From NCBI GenBank assembly GCA_002083565.1, contig MSXM01000012.1, positions 13,944 through 77,943 on the forward strand: a DNA stretch of 64,000 bases, in the 5' to 3' direction. Below, piece by piece: positions 27,629 to 37,631 of the stretch. The position numbers and the translations under genes were made by a program. Source of the stretch: Nitrospira sp. ST-bin4. Lineage in GTDB: Bacteria > Nitrospirota > Nitrospiria > Nitrospirales > Nitrospiraceae. Positions within the stretch are counted from its first letter, which is position 1; every line of letters begins with the position of its first letter. A model generated the notes under the pieces. The model was not told the DNA's origin, ran no database searches, and saw nothing but the letters and a program-made list of their open reading frames with translations.

Positions 27629-29893
27629 TTACAGCGCGCCGAACATTCGTTCGAAAAAGGCCTTGGTCAGCGTCATGTGTTGCGTGATATCCGTCTGGAG
27701 ATGCCTTGCTCCGGCTTGCCAATCATCTGTGGTATAGCCCACTCTCCGCGCGAGAAAGATAAACTCATCCGAATCAGCCGGGGGAAGGACGCGATCCTTG
27801 GCGTTGCCTCGAACCATTCGAAGGCCGTCGATGAGCATCCGGATGAAAAAATACGCCTTGCGTAAATTCTCGCCGTCCGGTCTCGTCACAATCCCGCACT
27901 CGACGAGCCCGGCCAGCGCCTGCATCGTGTTGGGCGTGCGTAACACGGAGCGCGTATGGCCGTGCATGATTTGGAGGTATTGCACGGCGTATTCGATATC
28001 GACGATTCCGCCGGGACTGTACTTGAGGTTGACCGTGCCATGCTCCACCAGTTGCTTCAGTTGCTGTCGGCGTAGGTCCAGGGCGACCGCGATGTCCCAC
28101 GGGGTTCCACTGTAGACATAGGCGTCACGATGCGCCTCGACCCGTTTGCCGAGGGCTGCATCGCCTGCCACATGCCGCAGTTTGATCAAGGATTGCCGCT
28201 CGAACGGGGCGGCGAGGCCTGTGGCATTGTAATACCCGGTGATTTCGTCGAACGGATTTGTCAGTGAGCCTTTGCCGCCGTGGGGACGGAGGCGCACGTC
28301 GAGGTGGAAAATCCCTTCCTGCCTGGATTCGATCCACTGCAGCAGTTCCTGTCCCAGGCGTTCGAAGTATTCGCTGTTGTCGATGGCCTGTTTTCCGCCG
28401 GTGCGGCCTGCGTCGCCGTAGACGAACAGGACTTCGATATCGGAGGCATAGCCCAGTTCACGGCCGCCGAACTTGCCCAACCCAAGAATCGTGAAGGGAC
28501 AGGGTTTCTTATTGGCCAAACGGGGAGGGCCGTAGAGCTTGTTCAATTTGGCCTGGCAGTCTTTCAGGCTCCGGTCCACGATCACTTCAGCCAGCTGGGT
28601 GAGTGCGCCGGAAAAGTCGGCCAGCGCGACACCCGGCTCGACGATATGCTTCATGTCGATACGAAACAGCTCGCGATCCTTAAACGTGTTTAAGGCCGTC
28701 TTGCGCGCGTCGGCGGTCTTGGCGTGGCCCACGAAGCGATCGATTTCCCTGCGGAGCGATGCACGAGGCTTGGCCAGCGGGGCGTCACGATAGTCCTGCA
28801 GGAGCGGCAGGAGGTTAGTGTGTTGCCGGCGCAGAAAGTCTTCCCAGAGAAAGTCGCTGGTGCCGAGTAAGCGGGCCAGGAGCGGAAACGTTTTCTTGTC
28901 GCTGAGCAGCGCAAGCGCCTGCTGCTGGGCTTTTCCTTTCGTTTCTTGCACGATGAGGTCGAGGAACTGGTCGAAGGCCTCGAGGGCTTTGGTCGGGTCC
29001 GGCGCCCAGGTCAGCGCATGGGTGAACTGCTTGATGAGCACGGCCGTCAACCGCAACTGTTGCTGATCGGTCGGATCGGTCAGCTTCTGGCCGTAGCGAT
29101 TGCGGACATAGAAGCGGTCGTGCAGTTTGGCATCCTCGATGTCGATTTGCGCTTTGGAGATATAGACATTGCGCATCGCGAGCGCGTTGGCGAAGGCGTA
29201 GAGGAACGCGGGGGTATCGTCCGACCGGATGTCCATAATCGTGTCTGTCGGAGACTGGCTGTTGTCGAAGGTGATTTGTACGGGGTGGAGCAGGCCGCTG
29301 AAGGACCCGCGGCGCCGGCCGAGTTGTTCGACCAGCCGGCGATTTACCGCGTGGCGGGCTTCTTCGAACTGGTTCGTGTCGAGCAGGCCGATGACGGAGC
29401 GCAGTTCCTGCGCGAGCCGGTCCTGCTCAGCCGGTCCGAACGAGGCCCCGTGAACCGGTTGGACGCGGAAGATGTCGACGATTTTCTTGCTGCTCAACCC
29501 GGGCCGCCTCTGTGGACGCCGGCGCGGACTTTCACTGTAGGAGGCTTTGGCTGGTTTGGCGGATGCGGCTTCGGCGAACGTATAGATTTGGCCTTCTTCG
29601 ATGTTCAATCCGAAGGCGGATAGGAGGCCGCAAATGGTGGCGAACTCGGCAAAATAGTCATAGGCGACGATGGTCACATCGACGCGGCCGCTCTGTTGTT
29701 CGGTGATCGAGAGTTCGCAGAGATGGTCCGGCGTCAGTTGGGCTGCCAGATGAATATGCCTCGCAATGGCGGTTGGATCGACTCGCCGGAAATATTCCTG
29801 ATCCATCCGGCTGATAAAGTCGTGCAGAATGTCGGACGGGACGTCCTGACAGTGAGATGTGACGGTCCGGAGGATTTGTTCACGGTTGTCCAT
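27629..29893 (-). CDS. GlnE-like nucleotidyltransferase with two N-terminal ACT domains
   Basis: 754 residues from ATG 29893. Residues about 70-165 and 205-290 look like GlnD-type ACT domains (VDVTIVAYDYFAEFATICGLL, KKIVDIFRV; then TIMDIRSDDTPAFLYAFANAL, KLHDRFYVRNRYGQKLTDP). From about 335 it becomes a GlnE module: GLGKFGGRELGYASDIEVLF (471-490), LDVRLRPHG, and a C-terminal GlnD/GlnE helical domain with GGIVDIEYAVQYLQ. The second catalytic acid is Glu487 where GlnE has Asp. It faces a second GlnE-like gene across 162 bp. It should add or remove AMP on glutamine synthetase, perhaps sensing glutamine directly; direction of reaction is not known. Confidence 0.8.
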   Translation of the reverse strand: MDNREQILRTVTSHCQDVPSDILHDFISRMDQEYFRRVDPTAIARHIHLAAQLTPDHLCELSITEQQSGRVDVTIVAYDYFAEFATICGLLSAFGLNIEEGQIYTFAEAASAKPAKASYSESPRRRPQRRPGLSSKKIVDIFRVQPVHGASFGPAEQDRLAQELRSVIGLLDTNQFEEARHAVNRRLVEQLGRRRGSFSGLLHPVQITFDNSQSPTDTIMDIRSDDTPAFLYAFANALAMRNVYISKAQIDIEDAKLHDRFYVRNRYGQKLTDPTDQQQLRLTAVLIKQFTHALTWAPDPTKALEAFDQFLDLIVQETKGKAQQQALALLSDKKTFPLLARLLGTSDFLWEDFLRRQHTNLLPLLQDYRDAPLAKPRASLRREIDRFVGHAKTADARKTALNTFKDRELFRIDMKHIVEPGVALADFSGALTQLAEVIVDRSLKDCQAKLNKLYGPPRLANKKPCPFTILGLGKFGGRELGYASDIEVLFVYGDAGRTGGKQAIDNSEYFERLGQELLQWIESRQEGIFHLDVRLRPHGGKGSLTNPFDEITGYYNATGLAAPFERQSLIKLRHVAGDAALGKRVEAHRDAYVYSGTPWDIAVALDLRRQQLKQLVEHGTVNLKYSPGGIVDIEYAVQYLQIMHGHTRSVLRTPNTMQALAGLVECGIVTRPDGENLRKAYFFIRMLIDGLRMVRGNAKDRVLPPADSDEFIFLARRVGYTTDDWQAGARHLQTDITQHMTLTKAFFERMFGAL

Positions 29894-29980
29894 TGTGCAG
29901 GCAGTATACCGCAATGCCGTTCATTGTGTGAGAGGGAGCGCGCCAGTATAATGCCGCGCCAGACGGAGATGGCGAGGAAC

Positions 29981-30008
29981 GTGAAACGTGAGGCGTGAAA
30001 CGTGAGGC
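29981..30008 (+). repeat. Two perfect copies of a 14-mer (GTGAAACGTGAGGC)
   Basis: Tandem copies at 29981-29994 and 29995-30008 between the divergent GlnE-like genes. The same 14-mer recurs once at 37544-37557 within the end of nusB. Confidence 0.7.
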
Positions 30009-30055
30009 GAAAGCCTGAGAAATTCGGCAGGTCAGGGTCGTCGGCTGGGGAACTG

Positions 30056-31738
30056 ATGCCGGTTTTACGGAGGGCATCGATCGGGCCGGACCCGACGCCG
30101 GTCTTATTGGCGGAGGAACGGAGCCCCGAGCGGATCAGAGCCATTCTGTCGGCCTATGGGTTGAGGAATATCGAGCAAGCCGACCGTAATCTCAGCGCGA
30201 TGGCGGGGGAACCGCATGAGCGGCGTCAGTTGGCCGAGATCCTTCCGCAGCTGTTAGCGGCCGTCGCGCGGACGGCCGATCCCGATCAAGCACTCAATCA
30301 TTGGGAGCGGCTGTTATCAAACGTGACCCGCTCATCCTTTCTGGACTATCTGCGCAGTTCGCCGCGCATGGTGGAGGTCCTCGCGACGATTTTTGGCAAC
30401 AGCGATTCGCTGGCTTTCACGATCGTTCGCGATCCCATGCTGGTCTATTGGCTGGCTGAGGAATCTGTGCTCTCGAAGCCGGCAACCCGTGCCGACATCG
30501 AACAGTCATTGCAAAAGCAGCTGGCCAGGTTGACGGTGAAGGAGTTGAAGCTGGATGTGTTGCGCCGGGTGCGGCGGCGAGAGATGTTGCGGATTGGTGT
30601 GCGCGACCTGCTGCGCATGGCTGACGTGCCGGAGACCATGGCTTCCCTCTCCGATTTGGCCGGTGCCTTGATTCACGCAGCGTATCAAGTGGTGGATGCG
30701 GACTTGCGCTCCCTCTACGGCGTTCCCATGCATAAGAACCGGCGGGGGAAGTGGGTGGAGACCGGCTTTGCCGTGATGGGGATGGGGAAACTTGGCGGTC
30801 ATGAGCTGAATTACAGCTCCGACGTCGATCTGATCTACGTCTACGCGTCCCATGAAGGAGAGACGAGAGCCCCGCGCGGAAAGTCAGCCGGGAAGCCGGC
30901 GGGTGCCGGTATTTCCAGCGAGGAATATTTTGAAATCCTCTCGCGCGAGCTGACCAAGGCGCTGGTCGAACAGACCAGAGAGGGGTACGTCTTTCGTGTG
31001 GATCTGCGTCTGCGGGCCGAAGGGTCCGTCGGGCAGTTAGCCCGCTCGCTGGCGGATTACAAAAAATATTACGAGACCAGAGGCATGGCATGGGAACGAT
31101 TGGCGCTCCTGAAAGCCTGGCCGGTGGCAGGGTCGATGGCGGTGGGGCAGGCGTTCTTGAACATGGCCAAGCCGTTCATTTTTGGCGCAGGCAAGATGGA
31201 TTGTGCCGGAGCGCTGGCGATCGTGCAGAATGTGCGGGCGGTGAAGGAGATGATCGATGCGAAGATGGCCGAGCGCGGCCATGAGCGGCGCAATGTGAAG
31301 CTTGGAATCGGCGGCATCAGGGAGATTGAATTTCTCGCGCAGACGGTTCAGGTGTTGGCGGGAAAGCAGGCGCCGGCGCTTCTCGACCGCAGCACGCTCG
31401 GGGCGCTGCCCCGGTTTGTGACACGCAGGCTGATCTCGGGCCGGGAGCGGGATGAGCTGACGGCGGCGTACCTCTTTCTACGCGATGTCGAGCACAAGCT
31501 TCAGATGGTCCATGACCTACAAACCCATGCGCTGCCGGATGAGACGGAGGAGTTGGAGCGCTGCGCCATCCGTGGGGGCTACGACGGCAGCGATCGGACT
31601 GCTGCTGTGAAGAAATTCCTGGCGGACCATGCGACTCATACGGCTGCCGTGCATCGCGCGTTTCAGTCGCTCTTCTATGAGCCCAATACCTCGCGGTTAT
31701 TCAAAGCGACTCTGCGGGCGATGGGGACAAAAGGGTAG
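30056..31738 (+). CDS. GlnE-like glutamine synthetase adenylyltransferase, single module
   Basis: 560 residues from ATG 30056 (GTG 30002 would start inside a repeat). One GlnE unit: helical start (about 60-140, ending FGNSDSLAFTIVRDPMLVYWL), catalytic GMGKLGGHELNYSSDVDLIYVY with Asp256 and Asp258, FRVDLRLRAEG, and the GlnD/GlnE helical domain GIGGIREIEFLAQTVQVL. E. coli GlnE (about 946 residues) carries two such units in one chain, an adenylylase and a deadenylylase; here one unit stands alone, with the second on the divergent gene. Tyr397 of the local GlnA is the expected target. Confidence 0.83.
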   Translation: MPVLRRASIGPDPTPVLLAEERSPERIRAILSAYGLRNIEQADRNLSAMAGEPHERRQLAEILPQLLAAVARTADPDQALNHWERLLSNVTRSSFLDYLRSSPRMVEVLATIFGNSDSLAFTIVRDPMLVYWLAEESVLSKPATRADIEQSLQKQLARLTVKELKLDVLRRVRRREMLRIGVRDLLRMADVPETMASLSDLAGALIHAAYQVVDADLRSLYGVPMHKNRRGKWVETGFAVMGMGKLGGHELNYSSDVDLIYVYASHEGETRAPRGKSAGKPAGAGISSEEYFEILSRELTKALVEQTREGYVFRVDLRLRAEGSVGQLARSLADYKKYYETRGMAWERLALLKAWPVAGSMAVGQAFLNMAKPFIFGAGKMDCAGALAIVQNVRAVKEMIDAKMAERGHERRNVKLGIGGIREIEFLAQTVQVLAGKQAPALLDRSTLGALPRFVTRRLISGRERDELTAAYLFLRDVEHKLQMVHDLQTHALPDETEELERCAIRGGYDGSDRTAAVKKFLADHATHTAAVHRAFQSLFYEPNTSRLFKATLRAMGTKG

Positions 31739-31769
31739 GGTTGATCGAGGCTAAGCAGCTGAGAAACAC

Positions 31770-31801
31770 GAAGGCCCCGGCGGTTTCCCGCCGGGGCCTT
31801 C
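31770..31801. terminator. Bidirectional hairpin between glnE-like gene and groEL
   Basis: A perfect 14-bp stem (GAAGGCCCCGGCGG / CCGCCGGGGCCTTC) with a TTTC loop between two convergent genes. No long T run follows on either side. Confidence 0.75.
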
Positions 31802-31817
31802 ATATCTGGAACTCCGA

Positions 31818-31856
31818 GCCGTCAGCTATCGGCTATCAGCCATACGCCATCAGCTC
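31818..31856. repeat. Short repetitive sequence (GGCTATCAGCCAT type)
   Basis: Near-repeats of CAGCTATCGGC / TATCAGCCATACGCCATCAGC. The reverse complement begins GCTGATGGC...ATGGCTGATAGC, the same words that appear at 41161-41190 ahead of purQ. Confidence 0.55.
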
Positions 31857-31864
31857 TTCGTTTC

Positions 31865-33535
<1,671 letters not shown>

Positions 33536-33580
33536 CTAACGTTAGTAAAGTCGAAAATTCATCGTGTCACAAGAGACACG

Positions 33581-33880
33581 TTACGCGGTGAAAATGCCCA
33601 AAATGTCTTCTTCCTTCAGGATCAAGCACTCTTCGTCTTCGATGCGGAGCTTGCTTCCTGAGTATTTGTCGAACAAGACATGGTCGCCGACCTTGACGTT
33701 TTCGACCTTCTTGCCGACCGCTTGCACGACACCACGCTGAGGCTTCTCTTTGGCCGAATCCGGCACATAAATTCCGCCGGCGGTCCGCTCCAGTTCCTCG
33801 GTATAGGTGACGAATACCCGCTCGCCCAGTGGTTGGAACCCCTTGGCAACGTTCTTCTTTTCCTTCTCAGCTGTGCTCAT
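33581..33880 (-). CDS. groES: Co-chaperonin GroES
   Basis: 99 residues. FQPLGERVFVTYTEELERTAGGIYVPDSAKEKPQRG carries the mobile loop that docks on GroEL; GDHVLFDKYSGSKLRIEDEECLILKEEDILGIF completes the fold. A short N-terminal extension (MSTAEKEKKNVAKG) precedes the normal family start. Strong ribosome site AGGAGGAGG. First gene of the groESL unit, directly downstream of rpoH on the same strand. Confidence 0.96.
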   Translation of the reverse strand: MSTAEKEKKNVAKGFQPLGERVFVTYTEELERTAGGIYVPDSAKEKPQRGVVQAVGKKVENVKVGDHVLFDKYSGSKLRIEDEECLILKEEDILGIFTA

Positions 33881-34003
33881 AACAGAACCTCCTCCTGATG
33901 AAAGTTAACTCGTCATTGTGAACGATGTGGGATGGGCTTGTACTCGATCGCGCTGATAGTGTACGCACTCGAATAGGCAGAAGCCCTGCACGACTCGGAA
34001 CCA

Positions 34004-34031
34004 GAGATAGCCCTGGCTCGACGCAAGTCAA
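34004..34031 (-). promoter_or_regulatory. Possible groESL promoter
   Basis: On the minus strand TTGACT (34031-34026) and TATCTC (34009-34004) are 16 bp apart, about 125 bp ahead of groES. The -10 is poor. CCTTGAC also recalls the -35 of heat-shock sigma promoters, but no CCCCAT-like -10 follows at the right distance. Confidence 0.35.
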
Positions 34032-34158
34032 GGGGTGGCGCAGAGGATTTTCTATTGCCTCCCACTCTGTCGAACGAACTATCTTAACTCATTGAGAATT
34101 CGGTATTCCAGAGCTATTTTTCGGTGTGTCTACAGGCACGATGCATATGGTGAAGGGG

Positions 34159-35157
34159 CTAAGCCCGCAACTGGTCGAAATCTTTGACGTCCTTCTTAAT
34201 GTAGTCGCGTAGCCGCTTGATGATGCGGGCCTCTAACTGGCGGGTGCGCTCCTTGGTAATGCCATACTTGCCGCCTAGGTCGTCTAATGTCAGCGGATCT
34301 TCAGAGAGGATACGATTTCTGAGAATGTCTTCGTCCCGTTCGTCCAAGGTTTTGATGAACTCCGCGAGTTTTGCACGAAAGAGCGTGCGTAACTGCTGAT
34401 CGGCAAGCTGTTCGTCCGCCGGTTTCTGTTGTGACGGGATAATATCGAGTAGGCTGCCGTCCTGGTTCTCGCCGATCGGTTGGTCCAGCGACAGTTCCCA
34501 GTTGCCCAGGCGCGCATCCATCTCGATCACGTCGCGTTCACGGACGTTCAAGCGGTCCGCGAGCAGCTTCGTATCGGGGGCGAACCCTTCCCGTTCGAGC
34601 TTGGCTTTTTCTTTTTTCAAGTTATAGAACAGCTTCCGCTGATCCTGGGTTGTCCCGATCTTGACCAGCCGGAAGGTATTGAGCAGGTAGCGAAGAATAT
34701 AGGCCCGCGACCACCAGGCCGCATAGGCGTAGAAGCGGACATTCTTGGCGGGGTCAAATTTCTTGATCGCCTGCATCAGGCCGACGTTACCCTCTTGAAT
34801 CAAATCCATATGGTCGGCGCCGGTATGGAGATATTCCGATGCGATCGCGACCGACACGCGCAAGTTGGCCATGATGAGTTTGACTGCCGCTTCACGGCTG
34901 CCGTGCGCATGATATTCCTGGAAGAGCCGAAGCTCTTCTTCTTTGGAAAGGTAGGGATAGCGGCGGATTTCGGCAAGATACTGCTGCAGCGCCGTGACCG
35001 GCACCACGGCGGTGGTGCCGGCTGGCGCGCTGTGGTCAGGGTCCGGTGCGGGGCTGAGCTCCACAACGGGCGGAGGGTTGTTCAGCTCCTCGTCCGAGGG
35101 CCCCAAGACCTCTGGCTCAAGGATCTCGTCTTCCGGATCATCTTTACGAGTCGCCAT
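34159..35157 (-). CDS. rpoH: RNA polymerase heat-shock sigma factor, RpoH type
   Basis: 332 residues. Sigma-70 family regions 2 (MDLIQEGNVGLMQAIKKFDPAKNVRFYAYAAWW-type core) and 4 (LTLDDLGGKYGITKERTRQLE) are clear, and region 1.1 is missing. The RpoH box QDQRKLFYNLKKEK, found in sigma-32 proteins, points to a heat-shock sigma. A disordered acidic/Pro-rich head of about 55 residues is longer than in E. coli. It stands just upstream of groES-groEL in the same direction, which fits a heat-shock role. A general group 2/3 sigma is the alternative. Confidence 0.85.
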   Translation of the reverse strand: MATRKDDPEDEILEPEVLGPSDEELNNPPPVVELSPAPDPDHSAPAGTTAVVPVTALQQYLAEIRRYPYLSKEEELRLFQEYHAHGSREAAVKLIMANLRVSVAIASEYLHTGADHMDLIQEGNVGLMQAIKKFDPAKNVRFYAYAAWWSRAYILRYLLNTFRLVKIGTTQDQRKLFYNLKKEKAKLEREGFAPDTKLLADRLNVRERDVIEMDARLGNWELSLDQPIGENQDGSLLDIIPSQQKPADEQLADQQLRTLFRAKLAEFIKTLDERDEDILRNRILSEDPLTLDDLGGKYGITKERTRQLEARIIKRLRDYIKKDVKDFDQLRA

Positions 35158-35193
35158 ATGAATCGCAAACTATAACAGAACCTCGGCCCGTGA

Positions 35194-35264
35194 CAATGGC
35201 CAATGGTCAATGGTAGATTGCCATCACACCGACCGGTTATCCATTTACCATTCCATTCATCCAG
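35194..35264. repeat. Short repetitive sequence (CAATGGY type) with inverted arm
   Basis: Three abutting 7-mers CAATGGC, CAATGGT, CAATGGT (35194-35214) and, 20 bp on, an inverted-type arm TTATCCATTTACCATTCCAT (35237-35256). It fills the space between divergent rpoH and ribBA, so it may overlap their promoters. Confidence 0.55.
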
Positions 35265-35266
35265 CG

Positions 35267-36475
35267 ATGGCTACGCCGTTTGACAGTATCGAAAGCGCGA
35301 TTCGGGACATCAAGAAGGGCAAATTCATTATCCTGGTCGACGACGAAGACCGGGAAAATGAAGGTGATCTCGTCATCGCGGCAGAGAAAGTGACTCCGCA
35401 GGCCGTCAACTTCATGGCCAAGCATGCGCGTGGACTGATTTGTCTGGCCCTCACGCCGGAGCGAGTTGAGGAGCTGCAACTGCCTCAGCAGGCCGTTGAG
35501 AATACCGCGACATTCGGGACCGCCTTTACGGTGTCGATCGATGCCCGCAAGGATGTGACGACCGGTATCTCTGCCGCCGACCGCGCCACCACCATTCATG
35601 CCGCGATCGATCCAAAATCGAAACCCAGCGATCTAGCGCGCCCCGGCCATATTTTCCCGTTGAAGGCTCAGCACGGCGGTGTGCTGAAACGTGCCGGCCA
35701 GACGGAAGGCTCTGTCGATCTGGCCCGGTTGGCCGGATTGTATCCAGCCGGAGTGATTTGCGAGATCATGAACGAGGACGGCACCATGGCGCGTGTGCCG
35801 GAGCTGGCGAAATTTGCCAGGGCACACAAGCTGACGATGGTAACGGTGAAGGCGCTGATTGAACACCGCATGCGCCGCGAGACCTTTGTCCGGCGGATGG
35901 CAAGCGCGAAGCTGCCGACGATGTTCGGTGAGTTCGAAGCGGTCGCGTTCGAGAACCAAATCGACGGGATCACCCACATCGCGCTGGTACGGGGGCGGGT
36001 GGATACCGGCGAGCCGACGCTTGTGCGTGTGCATTCCGGCTGTCTGACCGCCGATGCGTTGGGCTCTCTCCGCTGCGATTGTCGTGATCAGCTCCATGCG
36101 GCGATGGAAGTCATCCAAAAAGCCGATCGGGGGGTGTTGCTCTATCTCAATCAGGAAGGGCGCGGGATCGGGTTGCTCAACAAGATCAGGGCCTATGGGC
36201 TTCAGGACACGGGCAGCGACACGGTCGAGGCGAATTTGAAACTCGGGTTCAAGGCCGATCTGAGGGACTATGGCGTCGGCGCACAGATTTTGGCGAGTCT
36301 CGGGCTGCACCAGATTCAGCTGATCACGAATAACCCGCGCAAGATTGTCGGGATCGAAGGCTATGGATTGAAAGTCGTCGAGCGGGTGCCGATCGAGATC
36401 GCGCCGCGCGCGGCGAACGTGCGATATCTCCGAACCAAGAAAAATAAGATGGGCCATATTTTGAAAAAGGTATGA
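35267..36475 (+). CDS. ribBA: Bifunctional DHBP synthase / GTP cyclohydrolase II
   Basis: 402 residues from ATG 35267. The RibB half (about 1-205) holds [13 protein letters not shown] and the substrate segment [22 protein letters not shown]; the RibA half (about 206-402) holds the zinc motif [20 protein letters not shown] and [13 protein letters not shown]. It makes both starting pieces of riboflavin. No FMN riboswitch is visible upstream. ribH overlaps its stop by 4 bp. Confidence 0.96.
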   Translation: MATPFDSIESAIRDIKKGKFIILVDDEDRENEGDLVIAAEKVTPQAVNFMAKHARGLICLALTPERVEELQLPQQAVENTATFGTAFTVSIDARKDVTTGISAADRATTIHAAIDPKSKPSDLARPGHIFPLKAQHGGVLKRAGQTEGSVDLARLAGLYPAGVICEIMNEDGTMARVPELAKFARAHKLTMVTVKALIEHRMRRETFVRRMASAKLPTMFGEFEAVAFENQIDGITHIALVRGRVDTGEPTLVRVHSGCLTADALGSLRCDCRDQLHAAMEVIQKADRGVLLYLNQEGRGIGLLNKIRAYGLQDTGSDTVEANLKLGFKADLRDYGVGAQILASLGLHQIQLITNNPRKIVGIEGYGLKVVERVPIEIAPRAANVRYLRTKKNKMGHILKKV

Positions 36476-37023
36476 AGGTAGGGATGAAGCCTCGGAAGGA
36501 ACTGCGCAACGCAGCTGGGTTCAGGTTTGGCATCGTCGTTGCGACGTTCAACAAGCTGGTGACGGACAGCCTGCTTTCTTCCTGTCTCGACGGTCTGACC
36601 AAACAAGGCGTGAAGGATGCGGACATCGAAGTGGTCCGGGTGCCGGGTGCGTTCGAAATCCCGCTGGTTGCGCGAACGCTGGCGAAGACCGGCCGGCTTG
36701 ATGCGGTGATTTGTTTGGGGGCTGTGATTCGGGGGGACACGCCGCATTTCGACTTTATCAGCGCCGAGGCAAGCCGAGGGATCGGCCAGGCCGCGCTGGA
36801 CTCCGGTGTGCCGGTTATTTTTGGAGTGCTGACGACGGATACCGAGACGCAAGCTATCGAGCGGGCCGACCCCGGCACGTTCAATCGAGGCGGCGAGGCG
36901 GCAAAGTCGGCGATCGACATGGCAACGGTGATGCGGATGTTGAAAGGAGAGGCTGACAGGTCGGCAAGTTCCAGGCTGACAAGCGGGACGGCCAAGCGTC
37001 AAATCAGGAGAACAACAAGATGA
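36472..37023 (+). CDS. ribH: 6,7-dimethyl-8-ribityllumazine synthase
   Basis: 183 residues. The core (about 12-160) has [31 protein letters not shown], the active-site [22 protein letters not shown] and [14 protein letters not shown]. The last 25 or so residues ([14 protein letters not shown]...) have no family counterpart and are encoded by a repetitive GGCTGACAAG-type sequence. The enzyme condenses the RibBA product with the pyrimidine precursor. Translationally coupled to ribBA. Confidence 0.95.
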   Translation: MKVGMKPRKELRNAAGFRFGIVVATFNKLVTDSLLSSCLDGLTKQGVKDADIEVVRVPGAFEIPLVARTLAKTGRLDAVICLGAVIRGDTPHFDFISAEASRGIGQAALDSGVPVIFGVLTTDTETQAIERADPGTFNRGGEAAKSAIDMATVMRMLKGEADRSASSRLTSGTAKRQIRRTTR

Positions 37024-37111
37024 GGCGATCTCATCAGTTTTTCCCTTTGGCTGTGCATCGGTCTGTTGCCTTGTCGGCGCGTCGTCGTGCCAGCCTGTCG
37101 GCTCAATAGCT

Positions 37112-37564
37112 ATGGGGACTCGCCATGAGGCTCGCGAGCGGGCATTGCAGATCCTCTTTCAGTATGACATCCATGGCAAACCGGGACTTTGGTTGGAAGA
37201 GTTTTGGAAGCCACTGAAGGCTGATGAGGAGACCAAAGCTTTTGCGGAGCGGCTGGTCGCGGGGGTACTGGAGAAGAAAAAAGAGCTGGATCAGCTGATC
37301 GGCAGGTACGCCGTGAATTGGACAATCGCCCGCATGCAGATCGTTGACAGGAATATTTTACGGATCGGCGCCTATGAACTGCTGTGGCTGAACGACGTGC
37401 CGGCCAAGGTGACGGTGAATGAGGCGATCGAGCTCGCCAAAGATTTCGGCGACGACGAAGCCGCGAAGTTCGTGAACGGTATTCTGGACAAGGTGTTGTC
37501 GTCCGAGCAGCGGCTTGAAGTTAAAAGACGTGAGGCGGCAGGCGTGAAACGTGAGGCGAAATAA
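37112..37564 (+). CDS. nusB: Transcription antitermination factor NusB
   Basis: 150 residues. [18 protein letters not shown] and the C-terminal [51 protein letters not shown] region are diagnostic. NusB binds boxA RNA with NusE in rRNA antitermination. The final 12 residues ([12 protein letters not shown]) are encoded by the intergenic repeat GTGAGGCGGCAGGCGTGAAACGTGAGGC, so the repeat appears to have extended the gene. ribH-nusB is a very common pairing. Confidence 0.95.
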   Translation: MGTRHEARERALQILFQYDIHGKPGLWLEEFWKPLKADEETKAFAERLVAGVLEKKKELDQLIGRYAVNWTIARMQIVDRNILRIGAYELLWLNDVPAKVTVNEAIELAKDFGDDEAAKFVNGILDKVLSSEQRLEVKRREAAGVKREAK

Positions 37565-37622
37565 TGCGGATGAATAGGCTGCTGTTTTCTCCACCCCTTA
37601 CGCCTAACTCCTTACGCCTAAC
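37527..37622 (+). repeat. Short repetitive sequences at the nusB-purB junction
   Basis: First part (37527-37560) is of GTGAGGC/GTGAAAC type and lies inside the nusB frame, with a perfect 14-mer GTGAAACGTGAGGC at 37544-37557. Second part has two copies of CTTACGCCTAAC (37597-37608 and 37611-37622), the reverse complement of the GTTAGGYGTAAS words at 19204-19254. Confidence 0.65.
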
Positions 37623-37631
37623 GGGGCAGAG

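Noticed and set aside
28946..29623. Long plus-strand open frame opposite the ACT-GlnE gene (225 codons)
   Set aside because: It is antisense to a clearly conserved protein and shows no family pattern; high GC produces such frames. The same holds for 19393-20055, 32156-32959 and 53309-54262.
27629..29893. Calling the ACT-bearing protein GlnD
   Set aside because: The GlnD-type N-terminal nucleotidyltransferase order and the HD domain are missing; the catalytic unit is GlnE-like and lies at the C-terminus.
33935..33970. CIRCE-like inverted repeat upstream of groES (TTGTACTC ... AGTGTAC)
   Set aside because: The arms match the CIRCE consensus at only about half of the positions and pair poorly with each other.
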